Assembly: GCF_014199295.1 (NCBI RefSeq)
Contig: NZ_JACIJH010000002.1
Span: 482,348 to 546,347, forward strand
Reading direction: 5' to 3'
Origin: Sphingopyxis panaciterrulae
Lineage (GTDB): Bacteria; Pseudomonadota; Alphaproteobacteria; Sphingomonadales; Sphingomonadaceae
DNA length: 64,000 nt
Part shown: positions 17,582 through 26,579 of the stretch, piece after piece
How the letters are laid out: every line of letters begins with the position of its first letter
How positions within the stretch are numbered: the stretch's first letter is position 1
Program-made: the position numbers and the translations under genes
The notes under the pieces: model-generated
The model's database searches: none
What the model was told of the DNA's origin: nothing
The model's input: the letters and a program-made list of their open reading frames with translations, nothing else

Positions 17582-20263
17582 ATGACCCAGCGGCCGCTCT
17601 TCGCCAGCCTGCTCCTTCTCAGCACCGCCCTCGTCGCGCCCGCCGCGCTCGCCCAGGATGCCGATGCGCCTGCCGCCGACGCGTCGGCGGCGCAGCCGGC
17701 GCCGCCGGAAGAGGAGCAGGGCGACGTGTCGATCCCCGGCGGCGCCAATGCGGAAATCGTCGTCACAGGCCGCTTCACCCCCAATGTCGTCCGCGCGACG
17801 CCCGAGGTTGTGTCGGTGCTCTCGTCGGCCGACATTGCGCGCACGGGCGAGGGCGATATCTCGGGCTCGCTCCAGCGCGTGACCGGCCTCAGCGTCGTCG
17901 GCGGCGGCTTCGTCTACGTCCGCGGCCTCGGCGACCGTTATTCGCTCGCGCTGCTCAACGGCTCGCCGCTGCCCAGCCCCGAACCGCTGAAGCGCGTCGT
18001 CCCGCTCGACATCTTCCCCTCGAACGTCATCGATTCGACGCTCGTCCAGAAAAGCTATTCGGCGAATTTCCCCGGCGAATTCGGCGGCGGCGTCATCAAT
18101 CTGACGACCAAGGCAAGCCCGCGCGAGACCTTCCTGACCCTCTCGGGCGGCATCGGCTGGGACAGCGAGACGACGAACGAGCTCGGCTATACCTATTATG
18201 GCAGCGATACCGACTGGACCGGCTTCGATGACGGCACCCGCGATATTCCGAAATCGCTCGCCGCGGCGCTCGCCAGCGGCAGACCGATCCTCGAGGGCGC
18301 GGATTTCAGCGCCGGCGACCTCGAAGCGATCGCGATGGACCTCGTCAATGCGCCAACGACGCTGCTTCAGCAGAACAACCATATTCCGGTCAACTGGTCG
18401 GCGGGGCTGACCGGCGGCACCACCATCGCGGTCGGCGACGGAGAGCTGGGCATCATCGCGACTGCCGGGATCAGCAACAAGTGGCGCACCCGCGACACGC
18501 TTCAGCAGACGTCGGTGAACCAGGATCTCTCGGGCGATCCGCAGACAAGCTACAACCGCGTCGTCACCGACAATCGCATCGTCGTGAACGGCCTGCTCGG
18601 CCTCGGGCTCGAAATCGGCGATCACAAGCTGCGCTGGACCAACCTCTACATCCGCGACACGCTCAAGCAGGCGCGGCTCGCGCTCGGCACCGACCGCAAT
18701 CAGTCCGATCGCGACATCATGAAACAGGACACGGCCTGGTACGAACGCCAGTTGATCGACACCCAGTTCGTCGGCGAATTCCAGTTCGACCGGCTCAGCC
18801 TCGATCTGCGCGGCAGCTATGCCAACTCGCAGCGCGAGGCGCCCTATGAGCGCAGCTTCACCTATGTCCGTACCAACCTGCCGACCAGCCAGGACCCGGT
18901 CGGCGACAAGTTCGTCAACGACCTCGGCGGCAATCGCGGCGATGCGACGATCGCCTTCTCCGACCTGAGCGAGGATCTATGGTCGGGCGGCGTGGACCTG
19001 TCCTACGAGCTGGCGCCCAGGATTACCGCGACGGTCGGCTATGCCTATAGCGACACGCACCGCGTCTCTTCGCGCCGTTCCTTCCAGTATCGCGCTTCGG
19101 GGCTGCCGATCTCGGTGCAGCAGCTTCGTCCCGACTATCTGCTCTCCGACGCGACGATCCAGCTTTACGACATCACGCTGCTCGAAACCTCGGCGCAGGA
19201 CGGCACTGCGGCGTTCGACGCAAAGCTGAGGACTCACGCCGGCTATGCGCAGCTCCAGGCAGAGGTCGTCGCGGGGATCAACGTCAATGCCGGCGTACGC
19301 TACGAAACCGCGAAGCAGACGGTCTTCCCGATCGACCTCTTCGATTCGGGCGCTTCGGCCATCGTCCCGACCGATCTCGACGACGACTATTGGCTCCCCG
19401 CACTGACCGTGACATGGGAAATGGCGCCCGACATGCAGCTTCGCCTCAACGGGTCGAAAACGATTGCGCGGCCGCAGTTCCGCGAACTCGTCGCGCAGGT
19501 CTATCAGGACCCCGAATCCAATCGTCTCTTCCGCGGCAACCCGTCGCTGACCGACAGCGAATTGTGGAATGCCGAGGCGCGTTACGAATGGTATTTCGAT
19601 CGCGACCAGCGCTTCACGCTCGCCGCCTTCTATAAGTCGATCGACAATCCGATCGAGGCTTATACCTCGATCTCGGACTCCTCGGTCAACACCAGCTACG
19701 CCAATGCCCCCAAGGCGACGCTCTATGGCGCCGAGGTCGAGCTTCAGAAATATGTGCCGCTGGCCGACATGTCGGATGCGCCTTTCTGGCAGAGCCGCCG
19801 CCTCGTGCTGATCGGCAACTATACCTATACGCAGTCGAAGATCGAGGTTGGCCCCGGCGACACGACCGTCATCAACGGGGTGACGCAGGATGCTGCCAAT
19901 TATTTCTTCGACGGCGCGCCGCTGACCGGCCAGTCGGACCATCTCGTCAACGTCCAGATCGGGCTGGAGGATACCGACCGGCTGTCGCAGCAGACGTTGC
20001 TCCTCACCTATGCCAGCCCGCGTGTCACCAGCCGCGGCCCGTCGGGCCAGCCGGACCTCAGGGAAAAGCCCGGTCTCTCGCTCGACTTCGTCGCCCGCCA
20101 GGGGCTGATGCTCGCGGGAAAGGAGGTCGAGCTGAAGTTCGAGGCGCGCAACCTGACCGGCCGCAACTATCAGGAGGTGCAGGAATCGGGCGACAACCGC
20201 ATCTATTTCAACCGCTACAAGCTCGGCCGCACCTTCTCGCTGAGCGCCTCTGTGAAATTCTAG
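17582..20263 (+). CDS. TonB-dependent receptor paired with surface lipoprotein
   Basis: An 893-residue receptor. The signal peptide MTQRPLFASLLLLSTALVAP is cleaved near ALAQD. The TonB-box region is AEIVVTGRF. The plug contains GFVYVRGLGDRYSLALLNG and VVPLDIFPSNVIDSTLVQKS, a variant seen in receptors encoded beside lipoproteins, then GEFGGGVINLTTKASP. A long barrel follows, ending LSASVKF with the expected terminal phenylalanine. The cognate lipoprotein lies 80 bases upstream and gspC follows. No STN domain is present, so signalling through a FecR protein is unlikely. The ligand is unknown; a phosphorus-containing substrate is suggested only by the Pho-box-like sites. Confidence 0.9.
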   Translation: MTQRPLFASLLLLSTALVAPAALAQDADAPAADASAAQPAPPEEEQGDVSIPGGANAEIVVTGRFTPNVVRATPEVVSVLSSADIARTGEGDISGSLQRVTGLSVVGGGFVYVRGLGDRYSLALLNGSPLPSPEPLKRVVPLDIFPSNVIDSTLVQKSYSANFPGEFGGGVINLTTKASPRETFLTLSGGIGWDSETTNELGYTYYGSDTDWTGFDDGTRDIPKSLAAALASGRPILEGADFSAGDLEAIAMDLVNAPTTLLQQNNHIPVNWSAGLTGGTTIAVGDGELGIIATAGISNKWRTRDTLQQTSVNQDLSGDPQTSYNRVVTDNRIVVNGLLGLGLEIGDHKLRWTNLYIRDTLKQARLALGTDRNQSDRDIMKQDTAWYERQLIDTQFVGEFQFDRLSLDLRGSYANSQREAPYERSFTYVRTNLPTSQDPVGDKFVNDLGGNRGDATIAFSDLSEDLWSGGVDLSYELAPRITATVGYAYSDTHRVSSRRSFQYRASGLPISVQQLRPDYLLSDATIQLYDITLLETSAQDGTAAFDAKLRTHAGYAQLQAEVVAGINVNAGVRYETAKQTVFPIDLFDSGASAIVPTDLDDDYWLPALTVTWEMAPDMQLRLNGSKTIARPQFRELVAQVYQDPESNRLFRGNPSLTDSELWNAEARYEWYFDRDQRFTLAAFYKSIDNPIEAYTSISDSSVNTSYANAPKATLYGAEVELQKYVPLADMSDAPFWQSRRLVLIGNYTYTQSKIEVGPGDTTVINGVTQDAANYFFDGAPLTGQSDHLVNVQIGLEDTDRLSQQTLLLTYASPRVTSRGPSGQPDLREKPGLSLDFVARQGLMLAGKEVELKFEARNLTGRNYQEVQESGDNRIYFNRYKLGRTFSLSASVKF

Positions 20264-20297
20264 TATAGGGGAAACGAAGTTCGCGGCATTGGCAATC

Positions 20298-20398
20298 GTC
20301 ACCCTGAACGTGTTTCAGGGTTCATGGCCTGCCTTCGAATGAAGCGCTGCGCTGGCCGAGAGAACCGGCCATGGATGCTGAAACAAGTTCAGCATGAC
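20298..20398. repeat. dispersed ~100-bp palindromic repeat, copy 1
   Basis: The left arm GTCACCCTGAACGTGTTTCA and right arm TGAAACAAGTTCAGCATGAC flank a variable middle containing CATGG and CCATGG. Each arm is itself a small hairpin. Further copies lie at 53910-54010, 56191-56291 and 47254-47506 (interrupted), with a single-arm copy at 38341-38370. Confidence 0.85.
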
Positions 20399-20465
20399 GA
20401 TCTTTATGGGATAAGCTTCAGGTTTGGGTGACCAGGGTCTGATCGGTTTCGACTGGCCCATTTGT

Positions 20466-20489
20466 GTGACCCCGCCTTCGCGGGGTCAC
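20466..20489. repeat. short palindrome GTGACCCCGC/GCGGGGTCAC
   Basis: A perfect 10-bp stem with a CTTC tetraloop. It resembles the palindrome at 46146-46183 and has no following T-run. Probably a REP-type element. Confidence 0.6.
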
Positions 20490-20518
20490 AGGGACAGGCA
20501 TAGGGCTTCGGGCGGCGA

Positions 20519-20614
20519 TCAGCCTTTCGCGGGCCGGCCGGGCACCAGTTTCGCATCGCACGCGACCACTTCGGCTTGCGCCAGAATCGCGAATTTATCA
20601 TTTACCCTTGACAT
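20519..20614 (-). CDS. possible 31-residue small protein or gene remnant
   Basis: A 31-codon frame begins ATG at 20614 and ends in TGA at 20519. Its sequence starts MSRVNDKFAILAQAEV and ends DAKLVPGRPAKG, which reads like natural protein rather than random high-GC translation. Upstream on the same strand are AT-rich palindromes and a TTGACT box. I do not recognise it. It could be a real small protein, or the remnant of a larger gene whose middle was lost. Confidence 0.25.
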   Translation of the reverse strand: MSRVNDKFAILAQAEVVACDAKLVPGRPAKG

Positions 20615-20643
20615 TAAATCAAGTTTCATTGACTAAAAGTCAA
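20607..20643 (-). promoter_or_regulatory. AT-rich palindromes with promoter-like TTGAC boxes
   Basis: CTTGACATTAAATCAAG (20607-20623) and the palindrome TTGACTAAAAGTCAA (20629-20643) form closely spaced TTGA/TCAA dyads in a markedly AT-rich patch. On the minus strand TTGACT could serve as a -35 for the 31-codon frame beginning at 20614. Both dyads could be operator half-sites for a small helix-turn-helix regulator. Function is inferred only. Confidence 0.35.
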
Positions 20644-20757
20644 GAAAACATGACGATACCGCTCGATGCCCATGTCGCGATGCGCGGCACTTTCGGCAAC
20701 TTCCGCGCATCCCCTCCCTCTGACCGCCGCCGCCGGACTCGCCCCTCTGCCAAAAAA

Positions 20758-20802
20758 CTGTAATCTTCCTGTCAACTGATTGTCACCGATCGCTTCTAGG
20801 CG
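20758..20802 (+). promoter_or_regulatory. triple Pho-box-like array and -10 upstream of gspC
   Basis: CTGTAAT (20758), CTGTCAA (20769) and TTGTCAC (20780) repeat with exact 11-nt periodicity. They match the PhoB half-site CTGTCAT at 6, 6 and 5 of 7 positions. Ten bases after the last unit is TAGGCG (20797-20802), where the -10 lies in PhoB-dependent promoters. gspC starts 44 bases further on. This is the stronger of the two Pho-like sites in the window. Confidence 0.65.
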
Positions 20803-20846
20803 ATTCGCGAGACCCGTATTTTCAGTTTGGGGGAAATGGACAGCCT

Positions 20847-21701
20847 ATGGCGACGCTGATGCCCGGATCGGCCATTCGGCTGCCGCGTGCGCTTCCCGCC
20901 TGGTTGCGGGTGCGGCCGCGAAGCGCCCGCGACCTGGGACCGCGGCTCGCCCTCGGCCTGATCGGGGGGCTGCTTGTCATCCAGGCGGTGCGGTTGCTCT
21001 GGGCGCTGACCGTCCCGTTGTCGCCGCTCGGCGCGTGGCAGCCGCCCACCGCCGCCATCGCCTCGCCGGCGGAGCGCCGCGCGCTGTTCGCCGGCTTCGA
21101 TCCCTTCTTCCGCACCGGCGGGCAGAGCCCCGCGGCCGCCACCGTCACCGCGCTCGGCCTCACCCTCTACGGCGTGAACATCAACGAGGCGACGGGCGGC
21201 GGTTCGGCGATCATCGCGGCCGAGGACGGGGAGCAGGCGAGCTACGCCGTCGGGGACGAGGTCGCGCCGGGCGTCCGGCTCGCCGGCGTCGCCTTCGACC
21301 ATGTCACCCTCGACCGCGGCGGCGCGCAGGAAAGCCTGTTCCTCGACCAGAGCGGCGAGGCGCCGGTCGCCAGTCCCGCGCTGCCCGCCCCGACGCCGGA
21401 GGTCGGATCGGGCGGCGAACTGTCGCCCGCCGCGCTCAAGGCCGGCATCGGCTTCGCTCCCCGCACCGAGGACGGCCGCGTCACCGGCCTGCTCGTCCAG
21501 CCGCAGGGCGATGGCTCGGTCTTCCGCGCCGCGGGCCTGCGCCCGGGCGATGTCGTCCGTTCGGTCAATGGCCGCCCGATCGGCTCGGCCGGCGATGCCG
21601 CCGCGCTCGCGGGCCAGCTCGCTCCCGGCGCGCGCCTCTCGCTCGAGGTCGAGCGCGGCGCGAGCGTCGTTCCGGTCGCCATCTTCCTCTCCAAACAATA
21701 G
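20847..21701 (+). CDS. gspC: type II secretion system protein GspC
   Basis: A 284-residue inner-membrane protein. A cytoplasmic N-terminus is followed by one membrane helix at about 34-52 (RLALGLIGGLLVIQAVRLL). The periplasmic homology region covers about 80-170 (FDPFFRTGG, then LTLYGVNINEATGGGSAII). A C-terminal PDZ domain covers about 200-284 (GLRPGDVVRSVNGRPIGSAG). GspC links the inner-membrane platform to the secretin GspD. It is the first gene of the gsp operon, behind the Pho-box-like promoter, and six bases separate it from gspD. Confidence 0.93.
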   Translation: MATLMPGSAIRLPRALPAWLRVRPRSARDLGPRLALGLIGGLLVIQAVRLLWALTVPLSPLGAWQPPTAAIASPAERRALFAGFDPFFRTGGQSPAAATVTALGLTLYGVNINEATGGGSAIIAAEDGEQASYAVGDEVAPGVRLAGVAFDHVTLDRGGAQESLFLDQSGEAPVASPALPAPTPEVGSGGELSPAALKAGIGFAPRTEDGRVTGLLVQPQGDGSVFRAAGLRPGDVVRSVNGRPIGSAGDAAALAGQLAPGARLSLEVERGASVVPVAIFLSKQ

Positions 21702-21707
21702 GTCAGC

Positions 21708-23867
21708 ATGCGTTTCAAACTGTCCCTGATGCTCGCCGCCGCGCTGGTCTCCGCCACGCCCGGTCCAGTGCTGGCCCAATATACGCTCAACGTCCGCGAT
21801 GCCGACATCCGCGCCTTCATTCAGGATGCGGCGCGCATCACCGGGCGCACCTTCGTCATCGACGGGCGCGTCAACGGCAAGGTATCGGTCGTCACCGACC
21901 GCCCGCTGTCGCGCAGCGAATATTTCGAGATATTCCTCGCGACGCTGCGCGCCAACGGACTCGTCGCGGTGCCGGCGCCGAACGGCAGCTATCGCATTCA
22001 GCCGATCGACGGCGCCGCCGCGCAGCCCGGCCGCATCGGCAGCGCCCGCGCGGCGCAGAACCAGTTCGTGACCGAGATCATCCGCCTTCGGCATATCGAC
22101 GCGGTGGCGGCGGTCGAAACGCTGCGCCCGCTGGTCAGCCCGCAGGGATCGCTCACCGCCAACCGCAACGCCAACAGCCTGGTCGTTGCCGACTTCGCCG
22201 ACAATATACAGCGCATCCGCGCGCTCGCGGCCAGCATCGACCGCGACACCTCGACCAGCCGCATCGTGACACTCCAGAACGCCGGCGCGCGCGAGATCGC
22301 GCAGGCGCTGCAGGCGCTCGTCCCCGCGGCCGGGGAGGGCGCGCAGGCGCCGGTCGCGATCGTGCCGATCGACAGCAGCAATGCGATCGCCCTGCGCGGC
22401 GACCAGGCGCTCGTCGCACGCTTCGTGGCGATGGCGACCGACCTCGACCAGCGCGCCGCCGGCGGCGCCGAACTGCGCGTTTACTGGCTCGAACATGCCA
22501 ATGCCGAAACGCTTCTCCCGACGCTGCAACAGCTCGTCGGTGGCGGCAGCGACCCGGCGCAGAAGGCGGGCTTGCCCCCGGCCACCTCTTCCTCAGCGGA
22601 TGGACAGGCCGCGCCTGCCCCGATGCCGGCCCCAGCGGCGACGCCCGTTTCGACCAGCGGCAGCGGTGGCAGCATCGCGACGCGCGGCCCGGCGATCGTC
22701 ACTCGCTACGAAGGTGCCAATGCGATCATCGTCGCCGCCAACGCCGACGTGCAGCGCAAGCTCGGCGAACTGATCCGCCAGCTCGACACCCGCCGCCCGC
22801 AGGTGCTGGTCGAGGCGATCGTGGTCGAGATCGGCGACGATGCCGCGAAGAAGCTGGGCGTCCAGTTCCTGCTCGGCGGCAAGAATATCCCCTTCGCCGC
22901 GACGAGCTATGGCAACGCCTCGCCCAATATCCTGACGCTGGGCGGTGCCTATGCCGCGCACGAACTGTCGCAGGAAACGACGACCGTCAACGGCGACACC
23001 GTCGTGACGCAGCAGAACAGCTCGCTCGGTAACAGCCTGCAGGAAGCGGCGGCGGCGTCGCTGCTCTCGGCGACTGGCGGCTTCGCGGGCTTCGCGGGCG
23101 ACATCGGCAAGAATACGGTGTTCGGGGCGATCATCAATGCGGTGAAGTCCGACACGACATCGAACCTGCTCGCGACCCCGCATATCGTGACGCTCGACAA
23201 TCAGGCGGCGAAATTCCTCGTCGGGCAGGAAGTGCCGATCACCACCGGCGAGGCATTGAGCGACAATTTCGACAATGCCTTCCGCACCGTCCAGCGCGAG
23301 GAGGTCGGCATCAAGCTGGAGGTCACGCCGCAGGTCAACGCCGCGGGCGAGGTCAAGATGTTTATCCGGCAGGAGGTGTCGAGCGTCGCCGGACCCGTCT
23401 CGTCGCGCAACAGCGACCTGATCCTCAACAAGCGCTCGTTCGAGACGGTGCTGACCGTCGATGACGGCGAGATGTTCGCGATCGGCGGGCTGCTCAACGA
23501 CGACGAGCGCCGGACGATCGAACGCATCCCGCTCTTGAGCGACATTCCGCTGATCGGCGAGCTGTTCAAGTCGCGCAGCCGCAGCCGCGCCAAGACCAAT
23601 CTGATGGTCTTCATCCGCCCGACCATCCTGCGCAACCGTGCCGACAACACCGCGCTCACCGCGCGCCGCTACGGCTATATCCGCAATTTCCAGCTCCAGC
23701 GGAATCCCGATCAGGAGCCCGCGATCGACGCGCTGGTGCGCGACTATCTGGGCACCGTGCCGCCCGCTCTGACCGCGCCGACGCCTGCCGACGTCACCGT
23801 GGCCCCGGCGCCGCCCGCGCCGGTCGCCATCCCGCCCTCGACCGCCGCCGATGGAGAGCAGCCGTGA
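21708..23867 (+). CDS. gspD: type II secretion secretin GspD
   Basis: A 719-residue outer-membrane secretin. The signal peptide ends near VLAQ (about 24). The N0 domain begins YTLNVRDADIRAFIQDAARI, followed by repeated N1-N3 domains (FVTEIIRLRHIDAVAAVETL, then RGPAIVTRYEGANAIIVAAN). The C-terminal gate-forming domain includes LLATPHIVTLDNQAAKFLVG, VPITTGEAL and FAIGGLLNDDERRTIERIPL. A Ser/Pro/Ala-rich insert lies near 290-320, before N3. Its last bases overlap gspE (GTGA). It forms the channel for folded exoproteins. Confidence 0.96.
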   Translation: MRFKLSLMLAAALVSATPGPVLAQYTLNVRDADIRAFIQDAARITGRTFVIDGRVNGKVSVVTDRPLSRSEYFEIFLATLRANGLVAVPAPNGSYRIQPIDGAAAQPGRIGSARAAQNQFVTEIIRLRHIDAVAAVETLRPLVSPQGSLTANRNANSLVVADFADNIQRIRALAASIDRDTSTSRIVTLQNAGAREIAQALQALVPAAGEGAQAPVAIVPIDSSNAIALRGDQALVARFVAMATDLDQRAAGGAELRVYWLEHANAETLLPTLQQLVGGGSDPAQKAGLPPATSSSADGQAAPAPMPAPAATPVSTSGSGGSIATRGPAIVTRYEGANAIIVAANADVQRKLGELIRQLDTRRPQVLVEAIVVEIGDDAAKKLGVQFLLGGKNIPFAATSYGNASPNILTLGGAYAAHELSQETTTVNGDTVVTQQNSSLGNSLQEAAAASLLSATGGFAGFAGDIGKNTVFGAIINAVKSDTTSNLLATPHIVTLDNQAAKFLVGQEVPITTGEALSDNFDNAFRTVQREEVGIKLEVTPQVNAAGEVKMFIRQEVSSVAGPVSSRNSDLILNKRSFETVLTVDDGEMFAIGGLLNDDERRTIERIPLLSDIPLIGELFKSRSRSRAKTNLMVFIRPTILRNRADNTALTARRYGYIRNFQLQRNPDQEPAIDALVRDYLGTVPPALTAPTPADVTVAPAPPAPVAIPPSTAADGEQP

Positions 23868-25366
23868 GCGAGACCGAGCCGGCCGCGCCGCTGTCGGCGG
23901 CGCCGGTCGACATCCCCTATGGCTTCGCGCGCGCGCATGGCGTCGTGATCGCGCCCGACGGCGAAGGCGGCTGGCTCGCCACGCTGCGCGAGGGCGCCGA
24001 CCCCGCGGTGCTGATCGAGGTCAAACGCTATCTCGCCGCGCCTCTGCGCGTCGCGACCGCGAATGCCGCCGATTTCGACCGGCTACTGTCCGACCATTAT
24101 GCCGTCGATGCGACAAGCGCGATGGCGGGCTCGCTCGAAGGGGGCGACATCGACCTGATCGCCAGCGGCCTGCCCAGCGCCGAGGATCTGCTCGACAGCG
24201 CCGACGACGCCCCCGCGATCCGCCTCATCAACGCGATCATCGCCGAGGCCGTCCGGCAGGGCGTCAGCGACATCCATATCGAGCCCTATGAAAGCGGGCT
24301 GGTCGTGCGGATGCGCACCGACGGTGTGCTGCGCGAGCATCTGCGCATGCCGCCGCATGTCGCGCCGGTCGTGGTCAGCCGCATCAAGGTGATGGCGCGC
24401 CTCGACATCGCCGAGCGCCGCGTGCCGCAGGATGGCCGCATCGCGCTGACGCTGGCGGGCAAGGCCATCGACGTCCGCGTCTCGACCCTTCCGAGCCGCG
24501 CGGGCGAGCGCGTCGTGATGCGCATCCTCGACAAGGACAGCGCCGGGATCGACTTCGACGTCATCGGTCTGACCGGCGAAAGCGACCGCATCCTGCGCGA
24601 AGCGCTGGCCGAGCCCAACGGCATCATCCTCGTCACCGGTCCGACCGGATCGGGCAAGACGACGACGCTCTATGCGGCGCTGGGGCAACTCAACGACGGG
24701 CAGCGCAATATCCTGACCGTCGAGGACCCGGTCGAATATGCCGTCGACGGCGTCGGCCAGACGCAGGTCAATCCCAAGGTCGGCCTCGATTTCGCCGCCG
24801 GACTGCGCGCGATCCTGCGCCAGGACCCCGACGTCGTGATGGTCGGCGAAATCCGCGACCGCGAGACCGCCGATATCGCCGTGCAGGCGTCGCTGACCGG
24901 CCACCTCGTCCTCTCGACCGTCCACACCAACGATGCCGTCGGCGCCATCACGCGGCTCAAGGATCTGAAGGTCGAACCGTTCCTGCTCGCCTCGACCCTG
25001 CGCGCGGTGCTGGCGCAGCGGCTGGTCCGCAAGCTCTGCGACCATTGCCGCGAGCCGGTGCAGGCCGACAACAGCGTCGCCGCGATGCTCGGCCTCGACA
25101 TCGGCACCGTCATCTGGAAGCCCAGGGGGTGCGACCAGTGCGGCCACACCGGGTTCAAGGGCCGCATCGGCGTGTTCGAGGCGATCAAGGTCGACGAAAC
25201 GGTGCGCCGCTACATCTATGCCGGCGGCGATGAGGCGATGATCGCGAAGCATGCTTTCCTGAAGGCGCCGACGCTGGCCAGTGCCGCGCGCGCGATGGTC
25301 GCCAGGGGACTGACGACGCCCGAGGAGGCGATCCGCGTCGCGCGGCGCGAGGATGTCGATGCCTGA
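23864..25366 (+). CDS. gspE: type II secretion ATPase GspE
   Basis: A 500-residue cytoplasmic ATPase. The N-terminal GspE/PilB domain precedes Walker A GPTGSGKTTT at 259-268, the Asp box, Walker B-like DVVMVGEIRDRETA near 322-335 and the His box LSTVHTNDA. A tetracysteine zinc element follows, CDHC and CDQC between about 391 and 428. It starts at a GTG overlapping the gspD stop by four bases. It powers pseudopilus assembly together with GspL and GspF. Confidence 0.96.
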   Translation: MSETEPAAPLSAAPVDIPYGFARAHGVVIAPDGEGGWLATLREGADPAVLIEVKRYLAAPLRVATANAADFDRLLSDHYAVDATSAMAGSLEGGDIDLIASGLPSAEDLLDSADDAPAIRLINAIIAEAVRQGVSDIHIEPYESGLVVRMRTDGVLREHLRMPPHVAPVVVSRIKVMARLDIAERRVPQDGRIALTLAGKAIDVRVSTLPSRAGERVVMRILDKDSAGIDFDVIGLTGESDRILREALAEPNGIILVTGPTGSGKTTTLYAALGQLNDGQRNILTVEDPVEYAVDGVGQTQVNPKVGLDFAAGLRAILRQDPDVVMVGEIRDRETADIAVQASLTGHLVLSTVHTNDAVGAITRLKDLKVEPFLLASTLRAVLAQRLVRKLCDHCREPVQADNSVAAMLGLDIGTVIWKPRGCDQCGHTGFKGRIGVFEAIKVDETVRRYIYAGGDEAMIAKHAFLKAPTLASAARAMVARGLTTPEEAIRVARREDVDA

Positions 25367-26576
25367 TTATCGCTATGTGGCGATCGACCCCAGGGGCCGC
25401 GAGCGCACGGGCCGGCTGGCCGCGGCGAACGACGATGCCGCGCGCGCCGACCTGGTCGCACGCAAGTTCCACATCCTTGCGGTCGAGCCCGCGGGCGCCC
25501 GTCCGGCGCGGGGCCGCTCGCTGCTCGCCTTGCGCAAGACCCGCCTGAGCCGGAAGGATCTCGCGCTCTTCACCCGCCAACTCGCAACGCTTGCGGAGGT
25601 CGCGCCGCTCGAAGAGGCGTTGCGCACGCTGACTCGCCAGAGCGAGGCCGAAAGCGCACGCACGGTGATCGGCGACGTCCATGCCGGTCTGCTCGAAGGC
25701 CGCCGGCTCGCCGACGCGATGGCGCGCCAGCCGGCGAGCTTTCCGCCGCTCTATCGCGCCATGGTCTCGGCGGGCGAGACGACAGGCAGCCTGACGGTCA
25801 TCCTCGCCCGCCTCGCCGACCTGCTCGAACGCCAGGCAGAGGTGCGCGGCAAGTTGATCGCCGCGCTCGCCTATCCGCTCGTCCTCGCCGTCGTCGCGAT
25901 CGGCGTCGTCGCGGCGCTGATGATCTTCGTCGTCCCGCGCGTCGTCGAGCAGTTCACCGACGTCGGCCAGCAGCTTCCCTTCCTGACCCGCGCGGTAATC
26001 GCGATTTCGGGTTTCGCCGCAAGCTGGTGGTGGCTCGTCGCACTGCAGCTTGCTGCCGCAACCTTCGGCTGGATCCGGGCGATGCGCCGCCCGGCCTTCA
26101 AGGCGCGCGTCGATGCGCGCCTGCTTCGCCTGCCGCTCCTCGGCCGGCTGCTGCGCGATCTGTATGCGGCGCGATTCGCGCGCACCCTCGCGACGATGGT
26201 GTCGAGCCGCCTGCCGCTCGTCGAGGGGCTGCGGCTGACGGTACCGACGATCCGCAACGCCGCGCTCGCCGGCGCAACCGCCGGGCTCGTCGACCGGGTG
26301 CGCGCGGGCGGCAGCCTGTCGGCGGCGCTACGCGATGCCGGCATCTTTCCGCCGCTGCTCGTCTACATGACCGCGAGCGGCGAGAGCGCGGGGCGGCTGG
26401 AGACGATGCTCGAACGCGCCGCCGACTATCTGGAGCGCGAGTTCGACCGTTTTACGGCCGCTTCGATGGCCTTACTCGAACCTGTCATAATTGTGCTTAT
26501 GGGGTCGTGCGTCGCCCTCATCATCCTCGCCATCCTCCTTCCGATCCTTCAGTTGCAGAATCTTGCAGGACTATAA
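25359..26576 (+). CDS. gspF: type II secretion inner-membrane platform protein GspF
   Basis: A ~405-residue polytopic protein with duplicated T2SSF domains. The first contains LALFTRQLATLAEVAPLEEA and the membrane span YPLVLAVVAIGVVAALMIFV; the second contains ARFARTLATMVSSRLPLVEG and the C-terminal span LEPVIIVLMGSCVALIILAI. Two ATGs are available (25353, 25359). I prefer 25359 because GAGGA lies at a suitable distance. Either start overlaps the gspE end, so the two are translationally coupled. Confidence 0.94.
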   Translation: MPDYRYVAIDPRGRERTGRLAAANDDAARADLVARKFHILAVEPAGARPARGRSLLALRKTRLSRKDLALFTRQLATLAEVAPLEEALRTLTRQSEAESARTVIGDVHAGLLEGRRLADAMARQPASFPPLYRAMVSAGETTGSLTVILARLADLLERQAEVRGKLIAALAYPLVLAVVAIGVVAALMIFVVPRVVEQFTDVGQQLPFLTRAVIAISGFAASWWWLVALQLAAATFGWIRAMRRPAFKARVDARLLRLPLLGRLLRDLYAARFARTLATMVSSRLPLVEGLRLTVPTIRNAALAGATAGLVDRVRAGGSLSAALRDAGIFPPLLVYMTASGESAGRLETMLERAADYLEREFDRFTAASMALLEPVIIVLMGSCVALIILAILLPILQLQNLAGL

Positions 26577-26579
26577 TAA

